DNA of 5,797 nucleotides from an uncultured Propionibacteriaceae bacterium (GTDB taxonomy: Bacteria > Actinomycetota > Actinomycetes > Propionibacteriales > Propionibacteriaceae), in contig CAMCJC010000187.1 of NCBI GenBank assembly GCA_945875065.1, forward strand, positions 1-5,797. The letters run 5' to 3'. The first letter of the stretch is position 1. Every line of letters begins with the position of its first letter. Under the pieces are notes generated by a model, which was given only the letters and a program-made list of their open reading frames with translations, did no database searches and was not told the origin of the DNA. Made by a program: the position numbers and the translations under genes. Shown here in pieces: positions 1 through 5,797 of the stretch.

Positions 1-885
1 GGTGAAGTTGATGGCCTCCACCTGCGCCCCGTTCATCTTCTTGGCGAGCGTCTCAACGGCCAGCGCTCCCATGCCGGCCGTGTCCTGGGAGACGGTGCCG
101 ACCATGCCCCCGGACTTGATCGAGGCGATGCCGTCGTCCGTGGCGTCCACGCCGAAGACCTTGATGTCCTGGCGGCCGGCATTGCTCAGGGCCTTGAGGG
201 CTCCGATGGCCATGGAGTCGTTCTGCGCGACGATCGCGTCGATGTCCCTCCCCGAGGACAGCCAGTTCTCAGTCACCTTCAGGGCCTCGGCGGTGTCCCA
301 GTTGGCTGTCTGCTCCATCAGCAGTTGCACGCCCGGGTTGGCGTCGAGGACTTCCTGGTAACCGGCGCTCCGCTGGATCTGGCCGTCAGAGCCCATCGGG
401 CCGGTCAGCACCGCAACACCGCCTTGGCCGCCGATCGCCTTGATGGCCTCCTCCATCTCCAACTTGCCGGCGGCCTTGTCGTCGCCGCCGACGTAGAACT
501 TCGCCATATCCTGATCCTTCGCCTGCTGCACGAGCGTGCCGATCGGAACGTTGGCGTTGTTGGCCGCTTTCAGACCCGGTGTGATGCCCTCTTGGGAGAC
601 CGGCTCGACGAGGATGCCCTTGAAGCCCTGCGAGACCGCCGACTCGATCTGCCCGATCTGTACCGAGACATCCTGCTTGGCGTCGAAGACCGTGACCTCG
701 ATCCCAAGTTCCTTGCCCTTGGCCTTCGCCGCCTCCGAGACGGTCGTGGTGAACGAGTTCGAAAGGTGGCTCATCATCAACGCAACTTTCGTCGTGCCGC
801 CCGACGAATCTCCCGCACCAGAGCAGGCGGTCAGCGCCACGCATCCCAGCGTCGCCGCACACAAGATGGCGATCAGTCGTTTCAT
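1..885 (-). CDS. Sugar/polyol ABC importer substrate-binding lipoprotein (RbsB-like, 3' end cut by window edge)
   Basis: Periplasmic-binding-protein-like lipoprotein that would capture a sugar or polyol outside the membrane and deliver it to the adjacent permease. The ATG at 885 follows a GAGGAGG ribosome site. The N-terminus (MKRLIAILCA...) is a lipoprotein signal peptide with lipobox LTAC, so Cys21 is the predicted lipidated residue, followed by a Ser/Gly-rich linker. From about residue 33 the protein has the type I sugar-binding fold (Peripla_BP_4 style). Recognisable blocks are SNSF near 42-45, YVGGDD at 131-136, GPMGS at 162-166, QIQRSAGY at 169-176, QTANW at 192-196, VAQNDSMAIGA at 219-229 and GVDATDDG at 245-252. 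The 295 residues present end without a stop, so probably only the last few dozen are missing. It is the last gene seen in the operon. The family is clear. The substrate is inferred: the QTANW and AQND blocks recall inositol/rhizopine-type binders, but ribose, xylose or another polyol remain possible. Confidence 0.93.
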   Translation of the reverse strand, partial: MKRLIAILCAATLGCVALTACSGAGDSSGGTTKVALMMSHLSNSFTTTVSEAAKAKGKELGIEVTVFDAKQDVSVQIGQIESAVSQGFKGILVEPVSQEGITPGLKAANNANVPIGTLVQQAKDQDMAKFYVGGDDKAAGKLEMEEAIKAIGGQGGVAVLTGPMGSDGQIQRSAGYQEVLDANPGVQLLMEQTANWDTAEALKVTENWLSSGRDIDAIVAQNDSMAIGALKALSNAGRQDIKVFGVDATDDGIASIKSGGMVGTVSQDTAGMGALAVETLAKKMNGAQVEAINFT

Positions 886-888
886 TTT

Positions 889-895
889 CCTCCTC
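889..895 (-). promoter_or_regulatory. Strong Shine-Dalgarno site of the binding-lipoprotein gene
   Basis: On the minus strand GAGGAGG lies 3 nt before the ATG at 885, inside a 23-bp intergenic gap. It is the strongest anti-16S match in the operon, although the spacing is short. A strong site for the binding protein fits the usual need for more binding protein than membrane components. It also fixes the start codon. Confidence 0.75.
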
Positions 896-908
896 GTTGA
901 GTTGATGG

Positions 909-1865
909 TTAGTTGCGCCGCGTCTTCACGTCGAGAAGCACGGCAACGACGATGATCAGGCCCTTGACGACCTTTTGGAAGTTCGCGTCGATACCCAGGA
1001 TGTCGAGGCCGTTGCCGATTACCGCGATCATTAGGGCACCGATGACCACGCCGAGCGCCCGGCCTCGCCCGCCCGTCATCGAGACCCCGCCGATGACGAC
1101 GGCCGCGATCGCGTCAAGCTCGTATGCCTCCCCCGCCGTCGGCGACCCCGTGATCGTCCGCGATGCCAACAACACGCCGCAGAACCCCGCGAGCAGACCG
1201 GCGATGACGAACACCGAGACTTTGGAGCGCCGCACGTTCACGCCTGAGACCTCCGCCGCGACCGGGTTCCCGCCTACCGCGTAGACGCGCCGCCCGAACA
1301 CGGTGCGGTTCAGCACGAACGCGCAAACCACCGCGATGACGATGAAGTAGACCGCCATGATTGGAAACGTCCCGATCCTGAACGCTGCGATCGCCTCGAA
1401 TCCTTCCGAGACGTTGAAGATCGGGGCACCGCCGGAGACCATTAGTGCGATGCCGCGGACCGCGGTCATCATGCCGAGGGTCACGATGAACGACGGAATC
1501 CCGCCGTACGCCACGCCGACGCCATTGATGACCCCGACGAGTGCGCCGACCGCGATCCCCGCCACGATCGGGACGATCAGCGGGTACTCACCCGGGTGCG
1601 CGAGCATCGCAGCTGCCACCCCAGCCAAGCCCACCGTGGAGCCGACGGACAGGTCGATCTCGCCAGAGACGATCACATACATCATGCCCATCGCGAGAAT
1701 GCCGTTGATCGCGGTCTGGATGAGCACGAGCAGTACGTTGTTGACGCTGAGGAAACTGTGGCCGGGAGACACCGCCCACAGCGCCACCACTAGAGCGACG
1801 AATACGACGGCGATCCCCATTTCGCGCAGACGTGCACCGAGGTTGCTGGACGAGAAAGCAGGCAT
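909..1865 (-). CDS. Sugar/polyol ABC importer permease (RbsC-like, BPD_transp_2 family)
   Basis: Inner-membrane channel subunit of a CUT2-type ABC importer, expected to act as a homodimer with the double ATPase encoded just upstream. The 318 residues match the usual family length (about 310-340). The protein is largely hydrophobic, with roughly eight to ten membrane segments beginning near residue 16. Family hallmarks are GEIDLSVGS at 68-76, GRRVYAVGGNPVAAEVSGV at 191-209, the AGEAYELDAIAAVVIGG block at 244-260, SMTGGRG at 262-268, and a C-terminal IGNGLDILGI...VVKG segment at 283-302 followed by a short basic tail. The ATG at 1865 directly follows the TAA of the ATPase gene, and AAGGAG lies 6 nt upstream inside that gene, so translation is probably coupled. 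Ribose specificity cannot be read from a permease of this family. Confidence 0.96.
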   Translation of the reverse strand: MPAFSSSNLGARLREMGIAVVFVALVVALWAVSPGHSFLSVNNVLLVLIQTAINGILAMGMMYVIVSGEIDLSVGSTVGLAGVAAAMLAHPGEYPLIVPIVAGIAVGALVGVINGVGVAYGGIPSFIVTLGMMTAVRGIALMVSGGAPIFNVSEGFEAIAAFRIGTFPIMAVYFIVIAVVCAFVLNRTVFGRRVYAVGGNPVAAEVSGVNVRRSKVSVFVIAGLLAGFCGVLLASRTITGSPTAGEAYELDAIAAVVIGGVSMTGGRGRALGVVIGALMIAVIGNGLDILGIDANFQKVVKGLIIVVAVLLDVKTRRN

Positions 1866-3359
1866 TTAGCGCTCCTTGAATCGTGAGGCGAGTTCCATGA
1901 CCGCTTCCTGTGAAAATTGGGGACGGTCGAGAGTACCCGTGAGGCGGCCGTCAGCCAGGACCGCGATACGGTCGCTGAGCCCGAGCAACTCCCCCATCTC
2001 GGAGGAGATGAGGATGACGGCCTTGCCGGCGGCGACAAGGTTGCCGATCAGCTCGTAGATCTCGCGCTTCGCGCCGACATCGATGCCTCGGGTCGGATCG
2101 TCGAAGATGACGACATCCGGGTCGGTCTCAAGCCACTTCGACAGCACAACCTTTTGTTGGTTGCCGCCGGAGAGGTTGCCGCACAGCTGCCGGACCGTTG
2201 GCGTCTTGATGTCTAGCCGTTCGACGTATCCCGACGCGAGGCGCGACTCGGTCCGCAGGTTCAAAAGCCCCCCGCGGAACAGCCGTGACAGCGACGGCAA
2301 GGTGATGTTCGACGACACGGACCCCAGCAGGTTCAGGCCCGTGTGCTTGCGGTCCTCGGTGATCAGCGCGATGCCGCGGGCGATCGCGTCGCGGGGGTGC
2401 CGAACCCGAATCTCAGACCCGTCCTTGAGCAGGGTGCCGGCGACGTGGCGGCGGAACCCGAAGATCGACTCGACTAGCTCGGACCTGCCCGCCCCCACCA
2501 GGCCACCTATCCCCAGGATCTCGCCGGAGCGGACGGTCAAGTCGATGCCCTTGATGCGCTCGTCCACTGTCCAGCCCCGGACCTCGAACACCGGCTCTCC
2601 CACCGAGACGTCTCGCTTCGGGAACGCTTCATCCAGGCTGCGGCCGACCATCATGCGGATCAGCGTCGCTTCGTCGAGGCTGGCGGCGTCTTCGGTGCCG
2701 ATCAGCTCCCCGTCTCGCAAGACGGTGATGCGATCCGCGATGCGGAAGATCTCGTTCATCTTGTGGGAGATGTAGATGACCCCGACACCCTGCGCTGTCA
2801 AAGCTCGGATCTGGGCGAAGAGCGCTTCAACATCGTCGTCGGTGATAGCGGACGTCGGCTCGTCCATGACGATGATCCGCGCATTCACCGAGATGGCCTT
2901 AGCGATCTCGACCTGCTGGCACTGCGCCACCGAAAGCTCGCGCATGCGGGTTTCGGCGCGGATCGCGATGCCCATCTCGTCAAGCAGCGCCTGGGTCTTC
3001 CGACGCATGAGGCCGTGGTTGGCAAGCCCAGCCCTGGTCCGCACCTCCCGGCCGAGATACACGTTCTCGTAGACGGGCAAGTCGAGCACAGGGTTGAGCT
3101 CCTGGTGGATCATCGCGATCCCTTGGGCGATGGCGTGACGCGGGTCGGTGATGCGACACGGGGTCCCGTCGATCGTGATCGTTCCGGTATCGGCCGCGTA
3201 GATTCCCATCAGGATCTTCATCAAGGTGGACTTGCCGGCGCCGTTCTCCCCCATCAGGGCGTGAACCTCACCGGGCCGCAGGCCGAACGAGACCTCGTGG
3301 AGTACCTTCACGCCGGGGAACGACTTTGAGATATCAGTCAGCTTCAACAGTTCAGCCAT
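1866..3359 (-). CDS. Sugar/polyol ABC importer ATPase with two nucleotide-binding domains (RbsA-like)
   Basis: Cytoplasmic ATPase that powers CUT2-type sugar import. The 497 residues match the roughly 500 of RbsA, XylG and MglA. Domain 1 is complete: Walker A GENGAGKST at 37-45, Q-loop Gln86 (HQE), signature LSVAQ at 142-146, Walker B IIVMDE at 162-167, and the switch His199. Domain 2 has the family's degenerate P-loop GLVGAGRSE at 286-294 (Arg in place of the Walker Lys), a canonical signature LSGGNQQKV at 396-404, and Walker B ending FDDPTRGID, where Asp421 replaces the usual catalytic Glu. Site composition therefore suggests that ATP turnover occurs mainly where the domain 1 Walker motifs pair with the LSGGN signature. 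The ATG at 3359 is preceded by AAGG with 7-nt spacing, and the MAELLKLTDISKSFPGVKVL start is typical. It is the first gene of the operon. Substrate is unresolved. Confidence 0.97.
   Translation of the reverse strand: MAELLKLTDISKSFPGVKVLHEVSFGLRPGEVHALMGENGAGKSTLMKILMGIYAADTGTITIDGTPCRITDPRHAIAQGIAMIHQELNPVLDLPVYENVYLGREVRTRAGLANHGLMRRKTQALLDEMGIAIRAETRMRELSVAQCQQVEIAKAISVNARIIVMDEPTSAITDDDVEALFAQIRALTAQGVGVIYISHKMNEIFRIADRITVLRDGELIGTEDAASLDEATLIRMMVGRSLDEAFPKRDVSVGEPVFEVRGWTVDERIKGIDLTVRSGEILGIGGLVGAGRSELVESIFGFRRHVAGTLLKDGSEIRVRHPRDAIARGIALITEDRKHTGLNLLGSVSSNITLPSLSRLFRGGLLNLRTESRLASGYVERLDIKTPTVRQLCGNLSGGNQQKVVLSKWLETDPDVVIFDDPTRGIDVGAKREIYELIGNLVAAGKAVILISSEMGELLGLSDRIAVLADGRLTGTLDRPQFSQEAVMELASRFKER
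1872..1877 (-). promoter_or_regulatory. Shine-Dalgarno site of the permease gene, inside the ATPase gene
   Basis: AAGGAG on the minus strand ends 6 nt before the ATG at 1865 and lies within the last codons of the ATPase gene. With the stop and start codons contiguous (TAAATG), this supports re-initiation or coupled translation and confirms the permease start. Confidence 0.75.
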
Positions 3360-3384
3360 GCCACCGCCTTGTGGGATGCCGTGC

Positions 3385-3404
3385 CCGGATCGGCCGAGCT
3401 CCGG
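3385..3404. repeat. Imperfect inverted repeat, possible operator for the importer operon
   Basis: CCGGA at 3385-3389 and TCCGG at 3400-3404 form inverted arms separated by 10 bp that include the palindrome CGGCCG (3391-3396). The element lies where the first transcribed bases of the importer operon would be if the -10 at 3410-3415 is correct, a common place for a LacI-type repressor site. Five-base GC-rich arms can arise by chance in this genome, so this is only a candidate. Confidence 0.25.
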
Positions 3405-3409
3405 TAGTT

Positions 3410-3418
3410 ACGTTATCA
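3410..3418 (-). promoter_or_regulatory. Candidate extended -10 promoter of the importer operon
   Basis: On the minus strand the bases read TGATAACGT, which fits an extended -10 (TGN followed by TANNNT; hexamer TAACGT at 3415-3410). Transcription would begin near 3403 and give a leader of roughly 45 nt before the ATPase start at 3359. No convincing -35 is visible about 17 nt upstream, where the sequence is a run of G. The site would overlap the promoter of the divergent oxidoreductase gene. Confidence 0.4.
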
Positions 3419-3442
3419 CCACACATTCGGAAACCCCCGCCG

Positions 3443-3448
3443 TATCAT
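3443..3448 (+). promoter_or_regulatory. Candidate -10 box giving a leaderless oxidoreductase transcript
   Basis: TATCAT fits TANNNT and ends 6 nt before the ATG at 3455. Transcription would then start at or next to the A of the start codon, giving an mRNA with no 5' leader. Consistent with this, no Shine-Dalgarno sequence is visible before the ATG (the bases are CGGGTC). Leaderless genes with exactly this geometry are common in Actinobacteria. No clear -35 is seen around 3420-3425. Confidence 0.55.
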
Positions 3449-3454
3449 CGGGTC

Positions 3455-4288
3455 ATGACACGGCAGAGAATCGGAATCACCGGGGTTACCGGGCACATCG
3501 GCGGCGCCGTCGCGCGTGATCTGCAAGACCTCAGCGAACGACTACGACTGTTTGTCCGCGACGCCGCGCGGGTGCCCAAGCTGGCGGGAGAGGTCGCCGT
3601 CGCCTCCTACGACTCCCAGGCCGCCGAGGCTCTGCGCGGCGTCGACTTGCTGTTCATGGTCTCAGCCGCCGAAAGCCCTGAACGCCTCGCCCAGCACAAG
3701 GCATTCATCGACGCGGCCGCCTCAGCTGGCGTGCAGCACGTCGTCTATACATCCTTCCTTGGAGCGGCCCCTGACGCGACGTTCACCCTCGCCCGGGATC
3801 ACTTCGCGACTGAGGAACACCTCAAGGCCTCGGGAATGGCGTGGACCTTTCTCCGTGACTCTTTCTATCTTGACTTCCTGCCCGATACCGTCGGCGAGGA
3901 CGGCGTGATTCGTGGCCCTGCCGGCACGGGGCGGGTCGGCGCGGTCGCCCGGGCCGACGTCGCCGCCACCGCCGCCGCGATCCTCCGCGACGCTGGGGCG
4001 CACGAGCGGCTGACCTGGGACCTCACCGGCCCCCAGACGCTGTCCTTCCCCGAGATCGCCAAGATCCTCTCGCAATTGCAGGGGCGCCAGGTCAGCTACG
4101 TCGACGAGACCCTCGACGAGGCGAGAGCTTCCCGAGCCCACTACGGCGCCCCCGACTGGGAGCTTGAGGCCTGGATCACCACCTACACGGCCATCGCCGC
4201 AGGAGAGCTGGACGTCGTAACGGACCACGTACAACAAGTCACTGGCAACCCGCCCAGGTCGTTGCGCGAAGTCGTTCAAGATTCCTGA
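3455..4288 (+). CDS. NmrA/QorB-type NAD(P)-binding oxidoreductase (atypical short-chain dehydrogenase)
   Basis: Cytoplasmic Rossmann-fold protein of 277 residues, close to E. coli QorB (about 286), an NADPH:quinone oxidoreductase; related NmrA proteins only sense the redox cofactor. The N-terminal motif is TGVTGHIGG at 9-17 (Gly10, Gly13, Gly16). Arg35 in the FVRDAARV segment after strand 2 suggests NADP(H) preference. Further landmarks shared with QorB are VVYTS at 96-100, an H..TE..L..SG..WTFLR region at 116-134, and GRVGAVARADVA at 159-170. The classical YxxxK catalytic pair is not evident, as expected for atypical members. The ATG at 3455 is chosen because it sits just before the Rossmann strand and behind a -10-like box; a longer in-frame reading would overlap the ATPase gene. 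It diverges from the importer operon, so shared regulation is possible. Substrate is unknown: quinone or aldehyde reduction and redox sensing are all plausible. Confidence 0.9.
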   Translation: MTRQRIGITGVTGHIGGAVARDLQDLSERLRLFVRDAARVPKLAGEVAVASYDSQAAEALRGVDLLFMVSAAESPERLAQHKAFIDAAASAGVQHVVYTSFLGAAPDATFTLARDHFATEEHLKASGMAWTFLRDSFYLDFLPDTVGEDGVIRGPAGTGRVGAVARADVAATAAAILRDAGAHERLTWDLTGPQTLSFPEIAKILSQLQGRQVSYVDETLDEARASRAHYGAPDWELEAWITTYTAIAAGELDVVTDHVQQVTGNPPRSLREVVQDS

Positions 4289-4339
4289 GGTGTGGTCATT
4301 CCGTTGGTCGCGCTGTGCCCGTAAGTGCCCTCTTCAATT

Positions 4340-5797
4340 TCAATCGCGGCGTCGAGCCGTCAGCATGCGTGGCGTTCGTCCCACGAACCAGGAGATTCCG
4401 AGCCCCGCTGCCACCACTAGTGCGACCATCGCCGCTTGCCAGGGCCACAGGTGGTCGGTGAATCGCAGGTCGCCGTGACTGCCCGACCTTCGAAGCCAGG
4501 CAGTCACGTAGGTCCCCAACCCCAACCCGGCCAGCAGGCCCGCTGGGACGCCGAGCAGCAGTACCACCGCAGCCTGACCTGTTACATAGCGCCTCAGGAA
4601 GGATGGTGTCGCACCGACGGCATGCATCGTCGCCAGATCGTTCTCAGCCTGGGTGCGGGCCAGCTGGACGGAGATCGTCGTCGCCACCACCGCCAACGTC
4701 ATCAGCGCGAGCAGCAGAGCCAGACCTGTGGGATCCCTCCACGGAAACCCGGGCTGGGGGCCCTCGGGCGAGACAAGGGGCGCCGCATCACGAAGCCAAC
4801 CATGGAGAGTGTCACCGCTCACAAGGCGGTCTAGCTTGACGATTTCTCCCAAGTAGATGTAGCCCGGCAGACCGAGCTTTTCTGCTGCCTTGGGGGACAG
4901 CACGAGCGGCGCCCCAAAACCCGGCACCTGCATCCCAGGCAACCTGGTGGAGGCGACAGGAATCTCCTCGTGGTCCGTGCGCACCGAGGTCACCACTGTC
5001 ACTTGCTCGTCGGCCACCCAGGTGGCGTCAGTAACGAGTACTCCCCCGGCATCTAGCATCTGTGCGGCGGCCTCCGCATCCGGGCGACCAGTGGCCCGCA
5101 TAGCTGCGCCGTCAAGCACGAACACATCCGAACCCAGCCAGAAGGGACCGGCGGTCTGATGTTGGTAAGCATGCTCTGGGTCGCGACAGACCAAGGGCGC
5201 GTCCGGGTCGAGTACTGAGTTCAAAACCGGCAGGCTTTCCCCAGGGCATCGCTTACCAGGAGCCGGGGCGGCCGCGACCACCAGTTCCTGTGTGTGCGGG
5301 TAGGAGTAGACCGGCTGATGGTCGACCACCCTCACGCGCTCGTCCAGCTTTGCGATCGCGTCACGCAGCACCGCCCGGTCGAACTCAGGGGTAACGGGGA
5401 CCTGCGGCCCCAAGATCGCGCTGCCTTCTGCGATGAACGAGTTCTCTTCGTCGCGCAGTTGGCTCGCTATGGTCCCCTGGTAGACCAGGAATGCCGACGC
5501 CGCCATCACCGTCGCGGCCACGGCGCCGGCCGCCGGGAGTACCCTGGAGCGGTGCGCCGCGGCGTCGCGGACGGCGGTCTTGAGCGCGAACGGGAGGTTC
5601 CGGGCGGCTCGACGCAGCCAGTGCAGCAGCGTCGGAAGGCAGCACAGGACCCCGGCGAACAAGCAAGCTATCGCCACCAGCTCCATTGCAGTGTGCGGCA
5701 GGGGCGTTGCATTTTGGTCCCCGGGCATATCGGTGGCCTCTGGCAGTGGTATCCGGAGTGACACGACGGCGACGGCCACGGCGAGCACCAACAGGAG
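4340..5797 (-). CDS. FtsX/MacB-type ABC transporter permease, C-terminal part (5' end beyond window)
   Basis: The reading frame is open to the right edge, so the 485 residues seen are the C-terminal portion of what is usually an 800-900 residue permease; the TTG at 5791 is probably not the start. Numbering from the edge, hydrophobic segments lie near 1-13, 40-61 and 86-107. The stretch between the last two (ALKTAVRDAAAHRSR, about 71-85) is typical of the junction to the second FtsX repeat. A hydrophilic, presumably extracytoplasmic domain follows (about 108-354), with a Cys pair at 184 and 204 that could form a disulfide. The C-terminal FtsX domain has segments near 356-378, 407-433 and 452-472; the DLATMHAVGATPSFLRRY loop (387-404) is the usual ATPase-coupling region. 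The protein ends in a basic tail (TARRRD). Such proteins pair with a separate LolD/MacB-like ATPase, which is not in the window. Cargo or role (lipid, lipoprotein, peptide export, or envelope signalling) cannot be told. Confidence 0.9.
   Translation of the reverse strand, partial: LLLVLAVAVAVVSLRIPLPEATDMPGDQNATPLPHTAMELVAIACLFAGVLCCLPTLLHWLRRAARNLPFALKTAVRDAAAHRSRVLPAAGAVAATVMAASAFLVYQGTIASQLRDEENSFIAEGSAILGPQVPVTPEFDRAVLRDAIAKLDERVRVVDHQPVYSYPHTQELVVAAAPAPGKRCPGESLPVLNSVLDPDAPLVCRDPEHAYQHQTAGPFWLGSDVFVLDGAAMRATGRPDAEAAAQMLDAGGVLVTDATWVADEQVTVVTSVRTDHEEIPVASTRLPGMQVPGFGAPLVLSPKAAEKLGLPGYIYLGEIVKLDRLVSGDTLHGWLRDAAPLVSPEGPQPGFPWRDPTGLALLLALMTLAVVATTISVQLARTQAENDLATMHAVGATPSFLRRYVTGQAAVVLLLGVPAGLLAGLGLGTYVTAWLRRSGSHGDLRFTDHLWPWQAAMVALVVAAGLGISWFVGRTPRMLTARRRD

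Noticed and set aside
325..955. Open frames on both strands across the lipoprotein gene (for example 325-900 plus, 386-862 minus)
   Set aside because: These are shadow frames of high-GC DNA. The frame starting at 885 on the minus strand gives a lipoprotein signal and sugar-binding motifs; the others give Arg/Ala-rich text without motifs.
1357..3329. Long plus-strand frames opposite the permease and ATPase genes
   Set aside because: Antisense shadows of strongly conserved genes, with no recognisable domains or ribosome sites.
3326..3454. Upstream in-frame extension of the oxidoreductase from a TTG at 3326
   Set aside because: It would overlap the start of the divergent ATPase gene and add 43 residues before the Rossmann strand with no family resemblance; the ATG at 3455 fits both the family start and the -10 box.
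4289..4339. Possible bidirectional terminator in the convergent gap
   Set aside because: No stable stem followed by a T run could be found; the only repetition is a direct repeat of GTGCCC (near 4315-4330), which cannot form a hairpin with itself.
5789..5791. TTG as the true start of the FtsX-like protein
   Set aside because: The frame stays open to the right edge, the residues already lie inside a hydrophobic segment, and the family's N-terminal repeat is missing, so the gene simply continues beyond the window.
1..5797. Novel mobile, phage or defence system
   Set aside because: No transposase, integrase, terminal repeats, tRNA, repeat array or defence-type domains are visible; every large frame belongs to a known transporter or dehydrogenase family.

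Overview
The window looks like a chromosomal piece of a high-GC Gram-positive bacterium, most likely an actinomycete. The GC content is clearly high, third codon positions are mostly G or C, one gene appears to have a leaderless start of the kind common in Actinobacteria, and the FtsX-like permease has an actinobacterial style. The genus cannot be resolved from the sequence.

Layout. Positions 1-3359 (minus strand) hold a compact three-gene operon for a ribose-type (CUT2) sugar or polyol ABC importer. It is transcribed from right to left in the order ATPase (1866-3359), membrane permease (909-1865), substrate-binding lipoprotein (885 down to the left edge, C-terminus cut off). This is the same order as rbsA-rbsC-rbsB. 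The ATPase stop codon directly abuts the permease start, and the permease and lipoprotein genes are only 23 bp apart. Positions 3360-3454 are a short divergent intergenic region in which two back-to-back promoters appear to overlap. Positions 3455-4288 (plus strand) encode an atypical short-chain dehydrogenase of the NmrA/QorB type. After a 51-bp convergent gap, positions 4340-5797 (minus strand) hold the C-terminal 485 residues of a large FtsX/MacB-type permease whose N-terminus lies beyond the right edge.

How the genes work together. The lipoprotein would capture a sugar or cyclic polyol outside the membrane, the permease would form the channel, and the double ATPase would drive import. Motifs in the lipoprotein resemble, from memory, the inositol/rhizopine-type binding proteins more than true ribose-binding protein, so ribose should not be assumed. 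The NAD(P)-binding oxidoreductase shares the control region with the importer and could be co-regulated, but no functional link is shown. The FtsX-like protein is probably an unrelated export or envelope permease whose ATPase partner would lie outside the window.

No RNA genes, insertion sequences, CRISPR arrays or prophage features were seen. This is mostly ordinary metabolic and transport sequence. The points worth a second look are the overlapping divergent promoters, the leaderless start, a Glu-to-Asp change in the second ATPase site, and the unresolved substrate.
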